DNA of 64,000 nucleotides, from contig JAJTHE010000037.1 of NCBI GenBank assembly GCA_021298815.1, positions 124,001-188,000 on the forward strand, given 5' to 3'. Below, one piece after another: positions 34,928 to 43,047 of this stretch. Made by a program: the position numbers and the translations under genes. Below the pieces are notes generated by a model, which searched no databases, was not told the DNA's origin, and saw only the letters and a list, made by a program, of their open reading frames with translations. The stretch is from Betaproteobacteria bacterium (lineage in GTDB: Bacteria > Pseudomonadota > Gammaproteobacteria > Burkholderiales > CAIKXV01). Each line of letters opens with the position of its first letter. Positions within the stretch are counted from its first letter, which is position 1.

Positions 34928-35929
34928 CTATTGCGGCCGCAGCCCGGCCGCCTTCATCACCTTGCGCCACTTCGCCAGCTCGGCGCGCAGGTACTCCCCG
35001 AACTGCTCGGGCGTGCTGCCGACGACCTTGCCGCCGGCCGCCTCGAGCGCCGCACGCAGGTCGGGTGCGTCGCGCAGCATCGCGACGATCTCTGCATTGA
35101 GCCGCTGCACGATCTCGCGCGGCGTGCCGCTGCGCACGACGACGGCATGCCAGGACTCGGCTGCGAACCCCGGATACCCCTGTTCCGCGACCGTCGGCAC
35201 GTCGGGCAACGGCGCGAACCGACCGGCCGAGGAAACGGCGAGTGCACGCAACCGCCCCGCCTTCACCTGCTGCACCATGATGATCGGGGTCAGCATGCCC
35301 ATCGACACATGGCCGGCCATGATGTCGCTGGCAGCGGGGTTGTCTCCCTTGTACGGAACATGGGTGAGCTTCATGCCGGCGGCCAGGCTCAGGTACTCGG
35401 CCACCAGGTGCGTCGCGGTACCCTGGCCGGTGGTCGCATTGGTGAGCTCGAGCGGCTTCGACCGGGCGAGGCGCACCAGGTCGGCCAGCGAACGCACCGG
35501 CAGCGACGGGTTCGCGACCAGCACGAACGGGAAGGTCGCGACCAGCGTGACCGGCGCCACGTCCTGCAACGGATCGTAGACCGGCTTCTCCTGGCCGGCC
35601 GGGGTGGTGGCGAGCACGCCGGCCGCGCCGACGAACAGCGTGTACCCGTCGGACGGTGCCTTGAGCAGCGCCTCGACGCCGATCATGCCCGAGGCACCGG
35701 GGCGGTTCTCGACCAGCACTGGCCTGCCGAGCGCATCACCGAGCCGCACGGCGATCATGCGTCCGGTCGTGTCGACCGCTCCGCCTGCCGCGAACGGGAC
35801 GATCATGCGCAAGGGCTTCGCCGGCCACGCGGCCACCGGCGACTCGGCCGCCAGCGCGACCGACGGCACACCCGACGACAGGCCTGCGACAGGCAGCAGC
35901 CCGACGGCCAGCAGCGCACTCCGGTTCAT
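34928..35929 (-). CDS. Bug/TctC-family solute receptor
   Basis: A 333-residue periplasmic receptor with signal ALLAVGLLPVAGLSSGVPSVALAA, then KPLRMIVPFAAGGAVDT, VENRPGASGMIGVE and GYTLFVGAAG. The ATG at 35929 has an unusually long GGAGGAGGAGGA purine tract upstream, which predicts strong translation. First receptor of the operon that starts with the alpha/beta hydrolase, 52 bases upstream. Confidence 0.93.
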   Translation of the reverse strand: MNRSALLAVGLLPVAGLSSGVPSVALAAESPVAAWPAKPLRMIVPFAAGGAVDTTGRMIAVRLGDALGRPVLVENRPGASGMIGVEALLKAPSDGYTLFVGAAGVLATTPAGQEKPVYDPLQDVAPVTLVATFPFVLVANPSLPVRSLADLVRLARSKPLELTNATTGQGTATHLVAEYLSLAAGMKLTHVPYKGDNPAASDIMAGHVSMGMLTPIIMVQQVKAGRLRALAVSSAGRFAPLPDVPTVAEQGYPGFAAESWHAVVVRSGTPREIVQRLNAEIVAMLRDAPDLRAALEAAGGKVVGSTPEQFGEYLRAELAKWRKVMKAAGLRPQ

Positions 35930-35981
35930 CTTCCTCCTCCTCCTCGTACGGCGGTGCTTCAGGCGGCACCGCGCGTCGACT

Positions 35982-36881
35982 TCACAGGTACTGGCGATAC
36001 CAGTCGACCGTTTCCTTCATCACGACCTCGAACACCTCGGCGTTGATCTCCTGGTAGACCTCCTTGTGGTCCATGCCCGGGATGATCACCAGCTTCTTCG
36101 GCTCGCCCGCCTTCGCATGCAGGGTACGTCCTTCCTCCACCGGCACCATCGTGTCGCGCTCGGTATGGACGAACAGCGCGGCACGCGGCGAGATCCGGTG
36201 CACCACGTCCTCGGGCCGGAAGGTCATCGCGGCGTCCACGCTCTCCAGCGGATAGCCTTCCGGGTACTGGCCCTCGTAGCGCTGCCCTTCGGCATAGGCA
36301 TCGGCCTGGCGCTGCGTGATGCCCGGCCCCTGCGGGAACAGCACCTGGTAGGGGAGCCGCTTCGACTGCCCGGTCATCACCCGCCGGATGCGGTCTTCCT
36401 TCAGCTCGTCCATCAGCCTGAGCATCTCCCAGGTCGGACGCTTGCTGCGCGTCCAGCGCTCGCCGTTGGCCGGGCCTGCGACCTCCACGACGCAGCGCAC
36501 CCGCTCGTCGATGGCCGCGGCATAGGTGACGGTGGCCCCGCCGAAGCTGACCCCGAACAGGCCGACGCGGGCCGGATCGACCTCCGGCCGCTGCTGCATG
36601 AAGGTGACCGCGTTGACGATGTCGCTCACCTGTTCCATCGGGATGTTGCGGGTGCGCACGCCTTCGCTGTCGCCGAAGCCGCGGTGATAGAAGATCAGCG
36701 CCACGTAGCCATGCGCGATGAGGTAGCGGGCGAACGCCGGCATGTAGACGTCCCGGCGGCCCGAGTTGCCGTGGACGCAGACCACCGCGGGGCGCCGCTC
36801 GCCGGGCGCGAGGCCGTCCGGCACGTAGAGGCGCGCCGAGATCTTCAGGCAATCGCTGTAGTAGAACAGGTCTTCTTGCAC
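35982..36881 (-). CDS. Alpha/beta hydrolase (dienelactone hydrolase-like)
   Basis: A 299-residue cytoplasmic serine hydrolase. The oxyanion stretch is PAVVCVHGNSG, the nucleophile elbow GVSFGG (S112), the acid is in HTERDTMVPVEEG and the histidine in PGMDHKEVYQ. It resembles dienelactone-hydrolase and acyl-esterase groups. The start is GTG at 36881 with GGAGGA six bases upstream; a longer frame reaching 36983 is noncoding in character. It leads the five-gene reverse operon, diverging from the aminotransferase gene. The substrate is unknown but probably an ester or lactone handled with the following receptors and reductase. Confidence 0.85.
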   Translation of the reverse strand: MQEDLFYYSDCLKISARLYVPDGLAPGERRPAVVCVHGNSGRRDVYMPAFARYLIAHGYVALIFYHRGFGDSEGVRTRNIPMEQVSDIVNAVTFMQQRPEVDPARVGLFGVSFGGATVTYAAAIDERVRCVVEVAGPANGERWTRSKRPTWEMLRLMDELKEDRIRRVMTGQSKRLPYQVLFPQGPGITQRQADAYAEGQRYEGQYPEGYPLESVDAAMTFRPEDVVHRISPRAALFVHTERDTMVPVEEGRTLHAKAGEPKKLVIIPGMDHKEVYQEINAEVFEVVMKETVDWYRQYL

Positions 36882-37020
36882 GGCAGTTCCTCCGGTCGCT
36901 GGAGGGAAGATACGACAACTGGCCGCCGGCCGCCGTGCTTGCAGCCACGCGCGCGGCGGCGATGCGTGCCCGCGAGGGCTCACCTATACTGGTTTCCCAC
37001 TTGCCGACCGAGGTCCCCGC

Positions 37021-37911
37021 ATGGCGAACGCGCCCGAGGTGTATGTCAACGGCCGCTACCTGCCGGCCGACCAGCCGCAGGTCTCCTTCTTCGACTGGGG
37101 GTTCCAGTTCGGCGATGGCGTCTACGAGGTGATCTCCACCTGGCAGGGCGTGATGTTCCGGCTCGACGACTACCTCGACCGGCTCGACGCATCGATGCAT
37201 GCCGCGTGGCTCGACCCGGGGATGAGCCGCGCGCAGTGGCGCGAGGCCGTGGTCGAGGTGACCCGGCGCAGCGGGCTGCGCGATGCGGGAACGAAGATCA
37301 TCGTCAGCCGCGGCGCGCAGCCGCCGGGCACGAACGACCTGCGACTGTGCAAGCCCAACGTATTCATCGCCGCCTCGCCCTACATGTTCCTCGGCACCGA
37401 AGCGCAGCGCGCGCAGGGCATCCGGTTGATGATCGCGCACCAGCGCGGGATGCCGGCCGACACGCTCGACCCGCGCTACAAGCACATCTCGCGGCTGCAG
37501 TACAACCTCGCGCGGATCGAGGCGGCCGAGGCGGGTTACGACGACCTGGTCTGGCTGTCGCATGACGGCTACGTGCAGGAGGCCCCGCGCTCGAACCTGT
37601 TCGCCGTGCGCGATGGCGTGCTCTACACCCCGGCCGCCGGCGTGCTCCACGGCATCACGCGCATGACCTTCTGCGAGCTGGCCCGCGAACTCGAGATCCC
37701 GGTCGAGGTACGCCCGCTCACCGCGTTCGACCTGTTCGTCGCGGACGAGGTGTTCACGTGCAGCACCTCCGGGGCGGCGCTGGCGGTCAGGGAGGTGTCG
37801 GGGCGGCCGGTGCGGCAGGCGGTGCCGGGTCCGATCACGCGCAGGTTGCAGGAGGCGTACTGGCGCATTCGTGCAGAGGGGCGGCATGGGACGCGGGTGT
37901 ATCCGGTGTGA
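37021..37911 (+). CDS. Class IV (fold-type IV) PLP aminotransferase
   Basis: A 296-residue aminotransferase of the branched-chain/D-amino-acid group. Seen: FFDWGFQFGDGVYEVI near residue 24, the PLP lysine K154 in PRYKHISRLQYNLARIEA, E187 in VQEAPRSNLF and the late STSGAALAVREVSGRPV. It would transfer an amino group between a 2-oxo acid and either a D-amino acid or branched-chain acid; the sequence context leans to D-amino-acid transaminase but does not settle it. ATG at 37021 follows GAGGT; a -10-like TATACT lies at 36985-36990. Confidence 0.87.
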   Translation: MANAPEVYVNGRYLPADQPQVSFFDWGFQFGDGVYEVISTWQGVMFRLDDYLDRLDASMHAAWLDPGMSRAQWREAVVEVTRRSGLRDAGTKIIVSRGAQPPGTNDLRLCKPNVFIAASPYMFLGTEAQRAQGIRLMIAHQRGMPADTLDPRYKHISRLQYNLARIEAAEAGYDDLVWLSHDGYVQEAPRSNLFAVRDGVLYTPAAGVLHGITRMTFCELARELEIPVEVRPLTAFDLFVADEVFTCSTSGAALAVREVSGRPVRQAVPGPITRRLQEAYWRIRAEGRHGTRVYPV

Positions 37912-37959
37912 GGATCGGAGGAACGCTGCCACCTCCAGGGACCTTGCCGCGACCTCGAC

Positions 37960-38376
37960 CTACCTGGGAACCACCGACAGTTCGGCCCGCGCCACGCCAG
38001 TAGCGGCCATTGCCTTGAGCAGTGCACCGTCGAGCGTGGCCAGCGGCAGGTTCCTGCGCAGAGCCAGTTCGAGGTAGGCGGCGTCGTAAGCGCTCAACGC
38101 GTGCAGCGCCGCGAGGTCGTCGACCCTCCCCATCGCCACCGGCTCTCGATCGACGTTGAGGCGCAAGGCCTGGGCGCGTGCGACCAACTCACGGCGCTTG
38201 GCATCTCCGATGCGCCGTCGCCGTTGCGCGCTGAGCAGCAGGTTGCCCACTTCCAGCAGCCAGAGCGCGGGTACCCATACAGGACACTCTGCAGTCGCCT
38301 GCAGCGCAGCCTCGGTGTACGGCGTGGCCTCGTCGGGCAGGAACCACGCGGCGCTGACGGAGGCATCCACCACCAT
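37960..38376 (-). CDS. vapC: VapC-type PIN toxin
   Basis: A 138-residue PIN-domain RNase toxin. Acidic residues at D4 (VVDASV), E42 (LLEVGN), D98 (LSAYDAAYLELA) and D116 (LATLDGAL) form the usual active site. It is the effector of the Phd/YefM-type antitoxin gene just upstream. The ATG at 38376 gives the normal family start MVVDAS; a TTG at 38400 that overlaps the antitoxin stop would add eight residues and is the alternative. Apparently intact. Confidence 0.86.
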   Translation of the reverse strand: MVVDASVSAAWFLPDEATPYTEAALQATAECPVWVPALWLLEVGNLLLSAQRRRRIGDAKRRELVARAQALRLNVDREPVAMGRVDDLAALHALSAYDAAYLELALRRNLPLATLDGALLKAMAATGVARAELSVVPR

Positions 38377-38396
38377 GCCGCCTGCGCCGGGTGCAC

Positions 38397-38639
38397 TCAA
38401 CGGCGGCCCTCATTGATGAGATCACGCACCTTCAAGCCGCGCAGGCTGACGCCCTCACGCGCAGCGCGCAGTTCGGCCACGGCATCCTGGGCACGGCCGC
38501 TGCTGTCGTGGCTGCCGGGCAGGCCCAGTTGTGCGACGACCTTGCCCCTGCGGGTGATCGCGATCACTTCGCCTTGCTGCACGCGGTCGATCAGCTCGGA
38601 CAGGCGGTTCTTGGCTTCGAACAGGGCAATTTCGGTCAT
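38397..38639 (-). CDS. vapB: VapB/Phd-family antitoxin
   Basis: An 80-residue antitoxin of the Phd/YefM fold: MTEIALFEAKNRLSELIDRVQQGE followed by VIAITRRGKVVAQL, the standard DNA-binding half, then a basic tail ending LRGLKVRDLINEGRR that would wrap the toxin. The ATG at 38639 has GGAG seven bases upstream; a GTG two codons earlier is less likely because the ribosome site would be too close. A perfect palindrome lies 31 bases upstream and is probably its operator. Confidence 0.86.
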   Translation of the reverse strand: MTEIALFEAKNRLSELIDRVQQGEVIAITRRGKVVAQLGLPGSHDSSGRAQDAVAELRAAREGVSLRGLKVRDLINEGRR

Positions 38640-38669
38640 GGGCACGCTCCATGGAGGGCGGGGCTCGAT

Positions 38670-38691
38670 TATGGCTATCTAGATAGCCATA
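38670..38691. promoter_or_regulatory. 22-base perfect palindrome, probable vapBC operator
   Basis: The sequence centred on CTAG (38680/38681 boundary) reads identically on both strands across 22 bases, with arms TATGGCTATCT and AGATAGCCATA. It lies just upstream of the vapB start, where the promoter is expected, in an AT-rich patch of this GC-rich region. Autorepression by the VapB/VapC complex is the likely role. Confidence 0.78.
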
Positions 38692-38712
38692 TGCAACGCT
38701 CTGGAAGGATTT

Positions 38713-38796
38713 CTACAATCCACTCGCACGGGCGAGCTGGTCCTGCGTCATCTGCCGATACTCACGGAAGGCTCGCACTGCGGGCGTGCCCTCGAC
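38713..38796 (-). pseudogene. Remnant of an XRE-type helix-turn-helix protein
   Basis: A short frame encodes TPAVRAFREYRQMTQDQLARASGL and then stops. This is the first two helices of an XRE-family domain (compare the usual VRxWREHRGLTQ.ELAERAG) cut off where the recognition helix should continue. No start codon or rest of the gene is visible, so it is a fossil of an antitoxin-like or regulator gene. It sits between the vapBC operator and the DUF6544 gene. Confidence 0.6.
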
Positions 38797-38800
38797 TCGG

Positions 38801-39679
38801 TCACCGCGCGAACTCGAAGTCCAGCGCGGTGACCGTGCCGATGAAATAGGGCTTGCGCCCCTCGGGCCGCATCCAGGCGACTTCGCCCGTGAAGGGCACC
38901 CGCATGCCATCACGCAGCTGGTAGTTCGACCAGGCGCCTTCCCAAGGGGCCATGACCATCCTGTCGCCAACCATGCTGCCGCGCGCCTCGGCACGGAACG
39001 ATCCGATCAGGCCGTCTTCATCGAACCTGAACAGCAGCGTCAACGTGAGCGGGCCATCGGTGAAGGTGGCGTTGGCCGACTGGTCGTCGACTGCATCCCA
39101 GCGCACACCCTGGCTCGGCAGCAGTGCGGTCGGGTACCAGGCCACTTCCGCGCACCAGCGCATGAATTCACCGCGCGCGATCTCGCCCTCGCCCTGGATG
39201 TCCGCCATCGTGAACAGGCCCTGCATCGCCGCATGCAGCAGGCCATTGCCGACGATGTAGCTGTCGACGACGCGCACGTCCACGCCCGGAAGCATCGCGA
39301 TCTTCGCGTCCCACAGGAACCCGGGTCGGCGCGCGACGACACGCTGGCGCGACGTGAACGGCTTCCATTGCTCGCCGGTGGGCGACAGGTTGAAGGTGCC
39401 GGCGACATCGATGGTGGCGGCGGTGATGATGGGCTGGCCGTCCTTCAGCACCGTGCGGAAGTAGCGCTGCACGGGTGCCGGCAATCCTTCGAGTTCACGC
39501 GCGTCGTAGCGTGTCGGCAACGGGCTTGCACCTGGCTTGCCGTCCAGGCGGCCGGCTTCAAGGCTGGCCTGAAGCGCCGTCATCTCGCGTGACCAACGGT
39601 GTTTGCCAAGGGCCGTGAGTCCGGCAGCCACGGATGCCACCGCGGCCACGCCTGCACCGAGCCAGAGCAACCCTGTCAT
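38801..39679 (-). CDS. DUF6544-family protein
   Basis: A 292-residue protein of unknown function. It starts with one membrane-spanning or signal-anchor segment (LLWLGAGVAAVASVAAGLTAL), then PAPVQRYFRTVLKDGQPII, FNLSPTGEQWKPFTSRQRVV, PGFLWDAKIAMLPGVDVRVVDSY and GEFMRWCAEVAWYPTALLP, all family-typical. The conserved W and the acidic DDQSANATFTDGPLTL suggest a ligand-binding beta barrel facing the periplasm. ATG at 39679. It is next to the Acg-like gene upstream (29-base gap), so the two may be cotranscribed. Confidence 0.75.
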   Translation of the reverse strand: MTGLLWLGAGVAAVASVAAGLTALGKHRWSREMTALQASLEAGRLDGKPGASPLPTRYDARELEGLPAPVQRYFRTVLKDGQPIITAATIDVAGTFNLSPTGEQWKPFTSRQRVVARRPGFLWDAKIAMLPGVDVRVVDSYIVGNGLLHAAMQGLFTMADIQGEGEIARGEFMRWCAEVAWYPTALLPSQGVRWDAVDDQSANATFTDGPLTLTLLFRFDEDGLIGSFRAEARGSMVGDRMVMAPWEGAWSNYQLRDGMRVPFTGEVAWMRPEGRKPYFIGTVTALDFEFAR

Positions 39680-39708
39680 GCCTGCTCCTCGTGATCGACC
39701 ATCGGACT

Positions 39709-40812
39709 TCAAACCATCACAGCCTCGACCGGCCGGCGCAACGACCGCGGCAGCGTCGGCCCGCGGCCGAAGCGCACGACGAGGTCCGGGCGCAGGCCCG
39801 TGAGCCCCAGCGCAGCGGCGAACGGTGAACGTACCGCCGCCACTTCCACCGGCTGGTTGAGGAAGGCGTTGCGGATACCCAGCACTGTCGCCTGCAGCGC
39901 GAAACGCTCGTACGCACGGCCCACCTCCACCCAGTGGGCCTTGTCGGCTGCTGCGCCGACGAATACCGCGATGCCCGCCGAGTTGCGCACCTGTCGAGCG
40001 ATCTTGTCGTTCTCGCCCTTGGCGGTGAAGAACCAGCCGAAGGCGATGTCGCCCAGCCACGTCGGGATGGCCGGATTGCCCGCGGACACGCCGAACAGGC
40101 CGTCACGCGTGCGCACGGCATCGGTACCGTTGAAGCGGATCCAGGACTTGAGCTCGCTGATGAAGGCCGGGTCCGCCAGCTGGGCGGTGTTGCCCTGGAC
40201 CACGTACTCCAGCACGCGCTCCATCGCGGGGCGATCGGTCAGCAGCAGCAGGCGCACGCCGTTCGACGTCCCGGCCCGCTCCAGCAGCTTCAGCTCATCG
40301 ACGCCCAGCGACTGGCCGTCGTAGTCGCCACGGGTGCATTGCCGCGACGGGATGGCCTGGAACATCGGTGACGACTCGGCGGCGGTCGGCGTGAGCGTCA
40401 CGCGGACGAGATCGTTGGCGGCATCGAAGCGCGGGGCTGCCATCAGGCCGTGCGCCAGCGCCGCCTGCACCAGGTTCTCGGCAGCACAGCCTAGGGTCAC
40501 GAACTGGTGGTGATCGTCGGGATCGACCGCGGGACATCGCCGCGCCGGATCGGGCCGGATCATGATGGCCTTGTCCTCGACCGAGAACGTCCAGCACTGC
40601 GTGTTGTGGCTCGACGGTGCCAGTGTGGCACAGTGCACCAGTTCCCGCGTCAGCGCTACGCCCTCGACACCGGCGAGGGGGCCCGTGCGCCAGGTGTCCG
40701 CTGCGACGGCCTCGTAGCCCTCAGGGTCGGGTGCCGATGCGCACGCCGACAGGATCGATGCGCCGGCGAAGGCGGCAGGTATGCTGGAAATGAACTGCCT
40801 TCTCGATGCCAT
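39709..40812 (-). CDS. Acg-like nitroreductase-family protein, exported
   Basis: A 367-residue FMN-binding nitroreductase-fold protein of the Acg group (mycobacterial Rv2032-like), thought to bind flavin and respond to stress. After a twin-arginine-like or lipoprotein start (SRRQFISSIPAAFAGASILSACAS), it shows CATLAPSSHNTQCWTF for the first flavin site and later AERFALQATVLG-like sequence and AFLNQPVEV. LSAC could be a lipobox. Start at ATG 40812. It is on the strand of mqsRA but 195 bases downstream of mqsA, so it probably has its own promoter. Confidence 0.78.
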   Translation of the reverse strand: MASRRQFISSIPAAFAGASILSACASAPDPEGYEAVAADTWRTGPLAGVEGVALTRELVHCATLAPSSHNTQCWTFSVEDKAIMIRPDPARRCPAVDPDDHHQFVTLGCAAENLVQAALAHGLMAAPRFDAANDLVRVTLTPTAAESSPMFQAIPSRQCTRGDYDGQSLGVDELKLLERAGTSNGVRLLLLTDRPAMERVLEYVVQGNTAQLADPAFISELKSWIRFNGTDAVRTRDGLFGVSAGNPAIPTWLGDIAFGWFFTAKGENDKIARQVRNSAGIAVFVGAAADKAHWVEVGRAYERFALQATVLGIRNAFLNQPVEVAAVRSPFAAALGLTGLRPDLVVRFGRGPTLPRSLRRPVEAVMV

Positions 40813-41007
40813 GACCCCGTATCTCTGCAGTGTTTGCTGCCGTGGGGTGCCGCGGTCTGGTTCTGTCAGTCGAGTTCCTGAAGACATGGCGGTGGCAGCA
40901 GCGGCCACTGTAGAGCGACTGCTGTGCTCGATCTGTTCGTCAGCGCACGCAGCGCGATCACCGGTCTGCGCGCACCGCGCAACTCCGGCATGCCACGACT
41001 GCGCCCG

Positions 41008-41409
41008 TCACTTCGCCCTTACCTCCTCCAGCAACTCTGGATGCCGATCGAGCACCCGCAGCAGCTTCACCAGCGCGACCGGCGGCCTGGCCTTGCCGGT
41101 TTCGTACCTGGAAAACGCATTGACGCCACCGCCGAAGATCTCGGAAGCCTCGCGCTGATCGAGGTCGAGCTTCCTTCGGACACCTGCGATGAAACCGGGG
41201 TCGACGAGCGAGCCATTCACCTTCCTGCTGAAGGCCTGCATCAGAGCCATCGTGCGCTTCGACTCGGATGCATCAAGGACTGCTTCGTCGCAGGCTCGAC
41301 AGAATTCGCCCGTCACGCGCGGCAGGGTCGTCGACGCGCCCTTGTACGTGTAGATCAGGTCGCGGGTATCACGTACCAGCTTCGCGGCGCCGCAGTTCGG
41401 GCACTTCAT
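41008..41409 (-). CDS. mqsA: MqsA antitoxin
   Basis: A 133-residue MqsA with the same layout as the E. coli protein: zinc ligands C3, C6, C37 and C40 in the N-terminal toxin-binding half, and a helix-turn-helix in the C-terminal half with N97 and R101 at the positions that read the operator in E. coli. It neutralises MqsR and represses its own operon. The ATG at 41409 (family start MKCPNCG) has AAGGAG eight bases upstream inside mqsR; a TTG two codons earlier overlaps the mqsR stop and is less likely. Confidence 0.93.
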   Translation of the reverse strand: MKCPNCGAAKLVRDTRDLIYTYKGASTTLPRVTGEFCRACDEAVLDASESKRTMALMQAFSRKVNGSLVDPGFIAGVRRKLDLDQREASEIFGGGVNAFSRYETGKARPPVALVKLLRVLDRHPELLEEVRAK

Positions 41410-41411
41410 CG

Positions 41412-41708
41412 TCAAAGCTCCTTGAACGAGACGATGAGCAGATCATCGATCACCGTCAACTTGATGTACACGCTGCCCACCGACGTCGCGCCGCGATACA
41501 CGTCCTGCCACACACGATGGTCCGCATGACTGGTCATGCTCTTGTGGAAGTCGGCAGCCGTGAGACGCTTCACGATGCAAAGCATGCCTTCGAGGCTCAA
41601 CCCCATCGCCACGGCGCCCTCTCGGGCGCTACGCGTGGTTCGCACCTGGCCCGCATCGACCAGCGCCTTGACGATCGATAGCGGGCAGTGGGGAATGCGT
41701 TTTTCCAA
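41412..41708 (-). CDS. mqsR: MqsR toxin (mRNA interferase), TTG start
   Basis: A 98-residue MqsR, strongly similar to the E. coli RelE-fold toxin that cuts mRNA at GCU/GCA. The functionally important residues K56, Q68 and Y81 are all present at identical positions (FHKSMTS, VWQDVY, SVYIKLTVI). The first residues EKRIPHCPLSIVKALVDAGQ match the E. coli start, and the only codon that fits is TTG at 41706-41708. Toxin-first order and the downstream MqsA confirm the pair. Apparently intact. Confidence 0.94.
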   Translation of the reverse strand: MEKRIPHCPLSIVKALVDAGQVRTTRSAREGAVAMGLSLEGMLCIVKRLTAADFHKSMTSHADHRVWQDVYRGATSVGSVYIKLTVIDDLLIVSFKEL

Positions 41709-41715
41709 AGGACGC

Positions 41716-41733
41716 AGGTTAACCTAGTAGGTT
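41716..41733. promoter_or_regulatory. mqsRA operator (AACCT-N3-AGGTT)
   Basis: AACCT-AGT-AGGTT at 41721-41733 is the palindrome form known for E. coli MqsA (AACCT, three bases, AGGTT). A further AGGTT directly before it (41716-41720) makes a second overlapping palindrome AGGTTAACCT. The sites lie just upstream of the mqsR start, so MqsA binding here would block the promoter. Overlapping half-sites could let two dimers bind. Confidence 0.85.
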
Positions 41734-41955
41734 AGCAACGGCAAGGGTGCCTCGTCAGGCAGGCCGTCGCGGGCGGGTCAGCGCCTCGCATGTTTACTTG
41801 TCCTCGATGGTCGGTCGCGGTCGCGAACCGGCCGTTGCGCGGCCAAACTCGACCGTGCTGGCAGTTGGCCGAATGGCACGGTGCGTGCTTCGTCTGACCC
41901 GTACGGTCTGGGTCATCGCACTGGCGAGACTACGGGCCTCATCGAGGGCACAGAC

Positions 41956-43014
41956 ATGACGAGCTCGCAGCGCTTCCCACCCATGGACGGACAAGGCCTG
42001 GAGCGCGCCCTGCCTCCATCGCCAGAGCCACCCGTCACCCTGCCCCGCCGGCGCGCACTGGCGCTGCTGGCGGGCACCCTCTGCTGCCCCAGCCTCGTGC
42101 ACGCCAACACGTTCCCCTCGCGCCCGGTGCGCATCATCGTCCCGTTCGTACCCGGTGGCTCCTCCGACGTGATCGCCCGGCTGCTAGCGCCACGGCTCAC
42201 TACGCTGCTCGGCCAGCAGGTCATCGTCGACAACCGCCCGGGCGCGGCCGGCAATCTCGCGGTGGAATTGACGGCCAGGGCCAATCCCGACGGACACACG
42301 ATGCTGCTCGGCGCCCCCGGCGCGCTGACGGTGAACCCGCTGCTCTACAAGGACCTGAAGTTCATCCCGCTGCGGGACCTGGCTGCGGTCTCGATGGTCG
42401 GGCAGCTCGAACATGCCATCGTCGTGTCGCGCAACTTCCCGGCGACCGACCTGAACGGGTTCATCCAGCATGCGCGGGCCAACCCGGGACGCGTGACCTA
42501 CGGCTCGTCCGGCGTTGGCACCACGACGCACCTGGCAGGTGCGATGTTCGCCCAGCAGGCGGGCATCAAGCTGCAGCACATCAGCTACCGCGGCGCGGGG
42601 CAGGCGATGGTGGACCTCATGTCCGGCACCATCAATGCGATGTTCGACCTGCTGCCATCGTCGATCTCCCATGTGCGCAGCGGCAGCGTCCGGGTGCTGG
42701 CAACCACCGGCCCGACGCGCGCAGCCCAGTTGCCCGACGTCCCTACGGCGATCGAATCCGGCCTCAAGGGATTCGTCGCGACCTCCTGGCATGCGCTGAT
42801 GGCACCGAAGGAGACGCCGCCGAACCTGCTCGCGGTCCTGAGCACCGCCGTGGGCCGCGCGCTGGCCGAGCCGGAGCTCGTCGAGCGCATGGCATCGCTC
42901 GGTGCCGTGCCGATCCCGACGAACCCGGCTGCGACGACCGCGTTCCTGCGCGCCGACGCCGCGCGCTGGGCCGGCGTGATCAAGGCGGCCCAGATCACGC
43001 TCGAAAACCAATAG
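41956..43014 (+). CDS. Bug/TctC-family solute receptor with long N-terminal leader
   Basis: A 352-residue periplasmic receptor. The first 30 residues are polar and proline-rich before a signal with RRR in front of LALLAGTLCCPSLVHA, which may be handled by the Tat or Sec route. Then RPVRIIVPFVPGGSSDV, VDNRPGAAGNLAVE and GHTMLLGAPG. GAGG of the usual fold is AAGN here. The ATG at 41956 has GAGG upstream; an ATG at 41983 would shorten the leader. It is the first gene of a three-gene unit with a 2OG oxygenase and another receptor. Confidence 0.9.
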   Translation: MTSSQRFPPMDGQGLERALPPSPEPPVTLPRRRALALLAGTLCCPSLVHANTFPSRPVRIIVPFVPGGSSDVIARLLAPRLTTLLGQQVIVDNRPGAAGNLAVELTARANPDGHTMLLGAPGALTVNPLLYKDLKFIPLRDLAAVSMVGQLEHAIVVSRNFPATDLNGFIQHARANPGRVTYGSSGVGTTTHLAGAMFAQQAGIKLQHISYRGAGQAMVDLMSGTINAMFDLLPSSISHVRSGSVRVLATTGPTRAAQLPDVPTAIESGLKGFVATSWHALMAPKETPPNLLAVLSTAVGRALAEPELVERMASLGAVPIPTNPAATTAFLRADAARWAGVIKAAQITLENQ

Positions 43015-43047
43015 ACTGCACACGCCGACCGACAGCGGAGAACGCAG

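Noticed and set aside
33665-36046. A 793-codon open frame on the + strand, and other long + frames opposite the reverse operon at 32-37 kb
   Set aside because: It lies antisense to four genes with clear family motifs and has Arg/His/Gln-rich composition typical of the opposite strand of GC-rich coding DNA.
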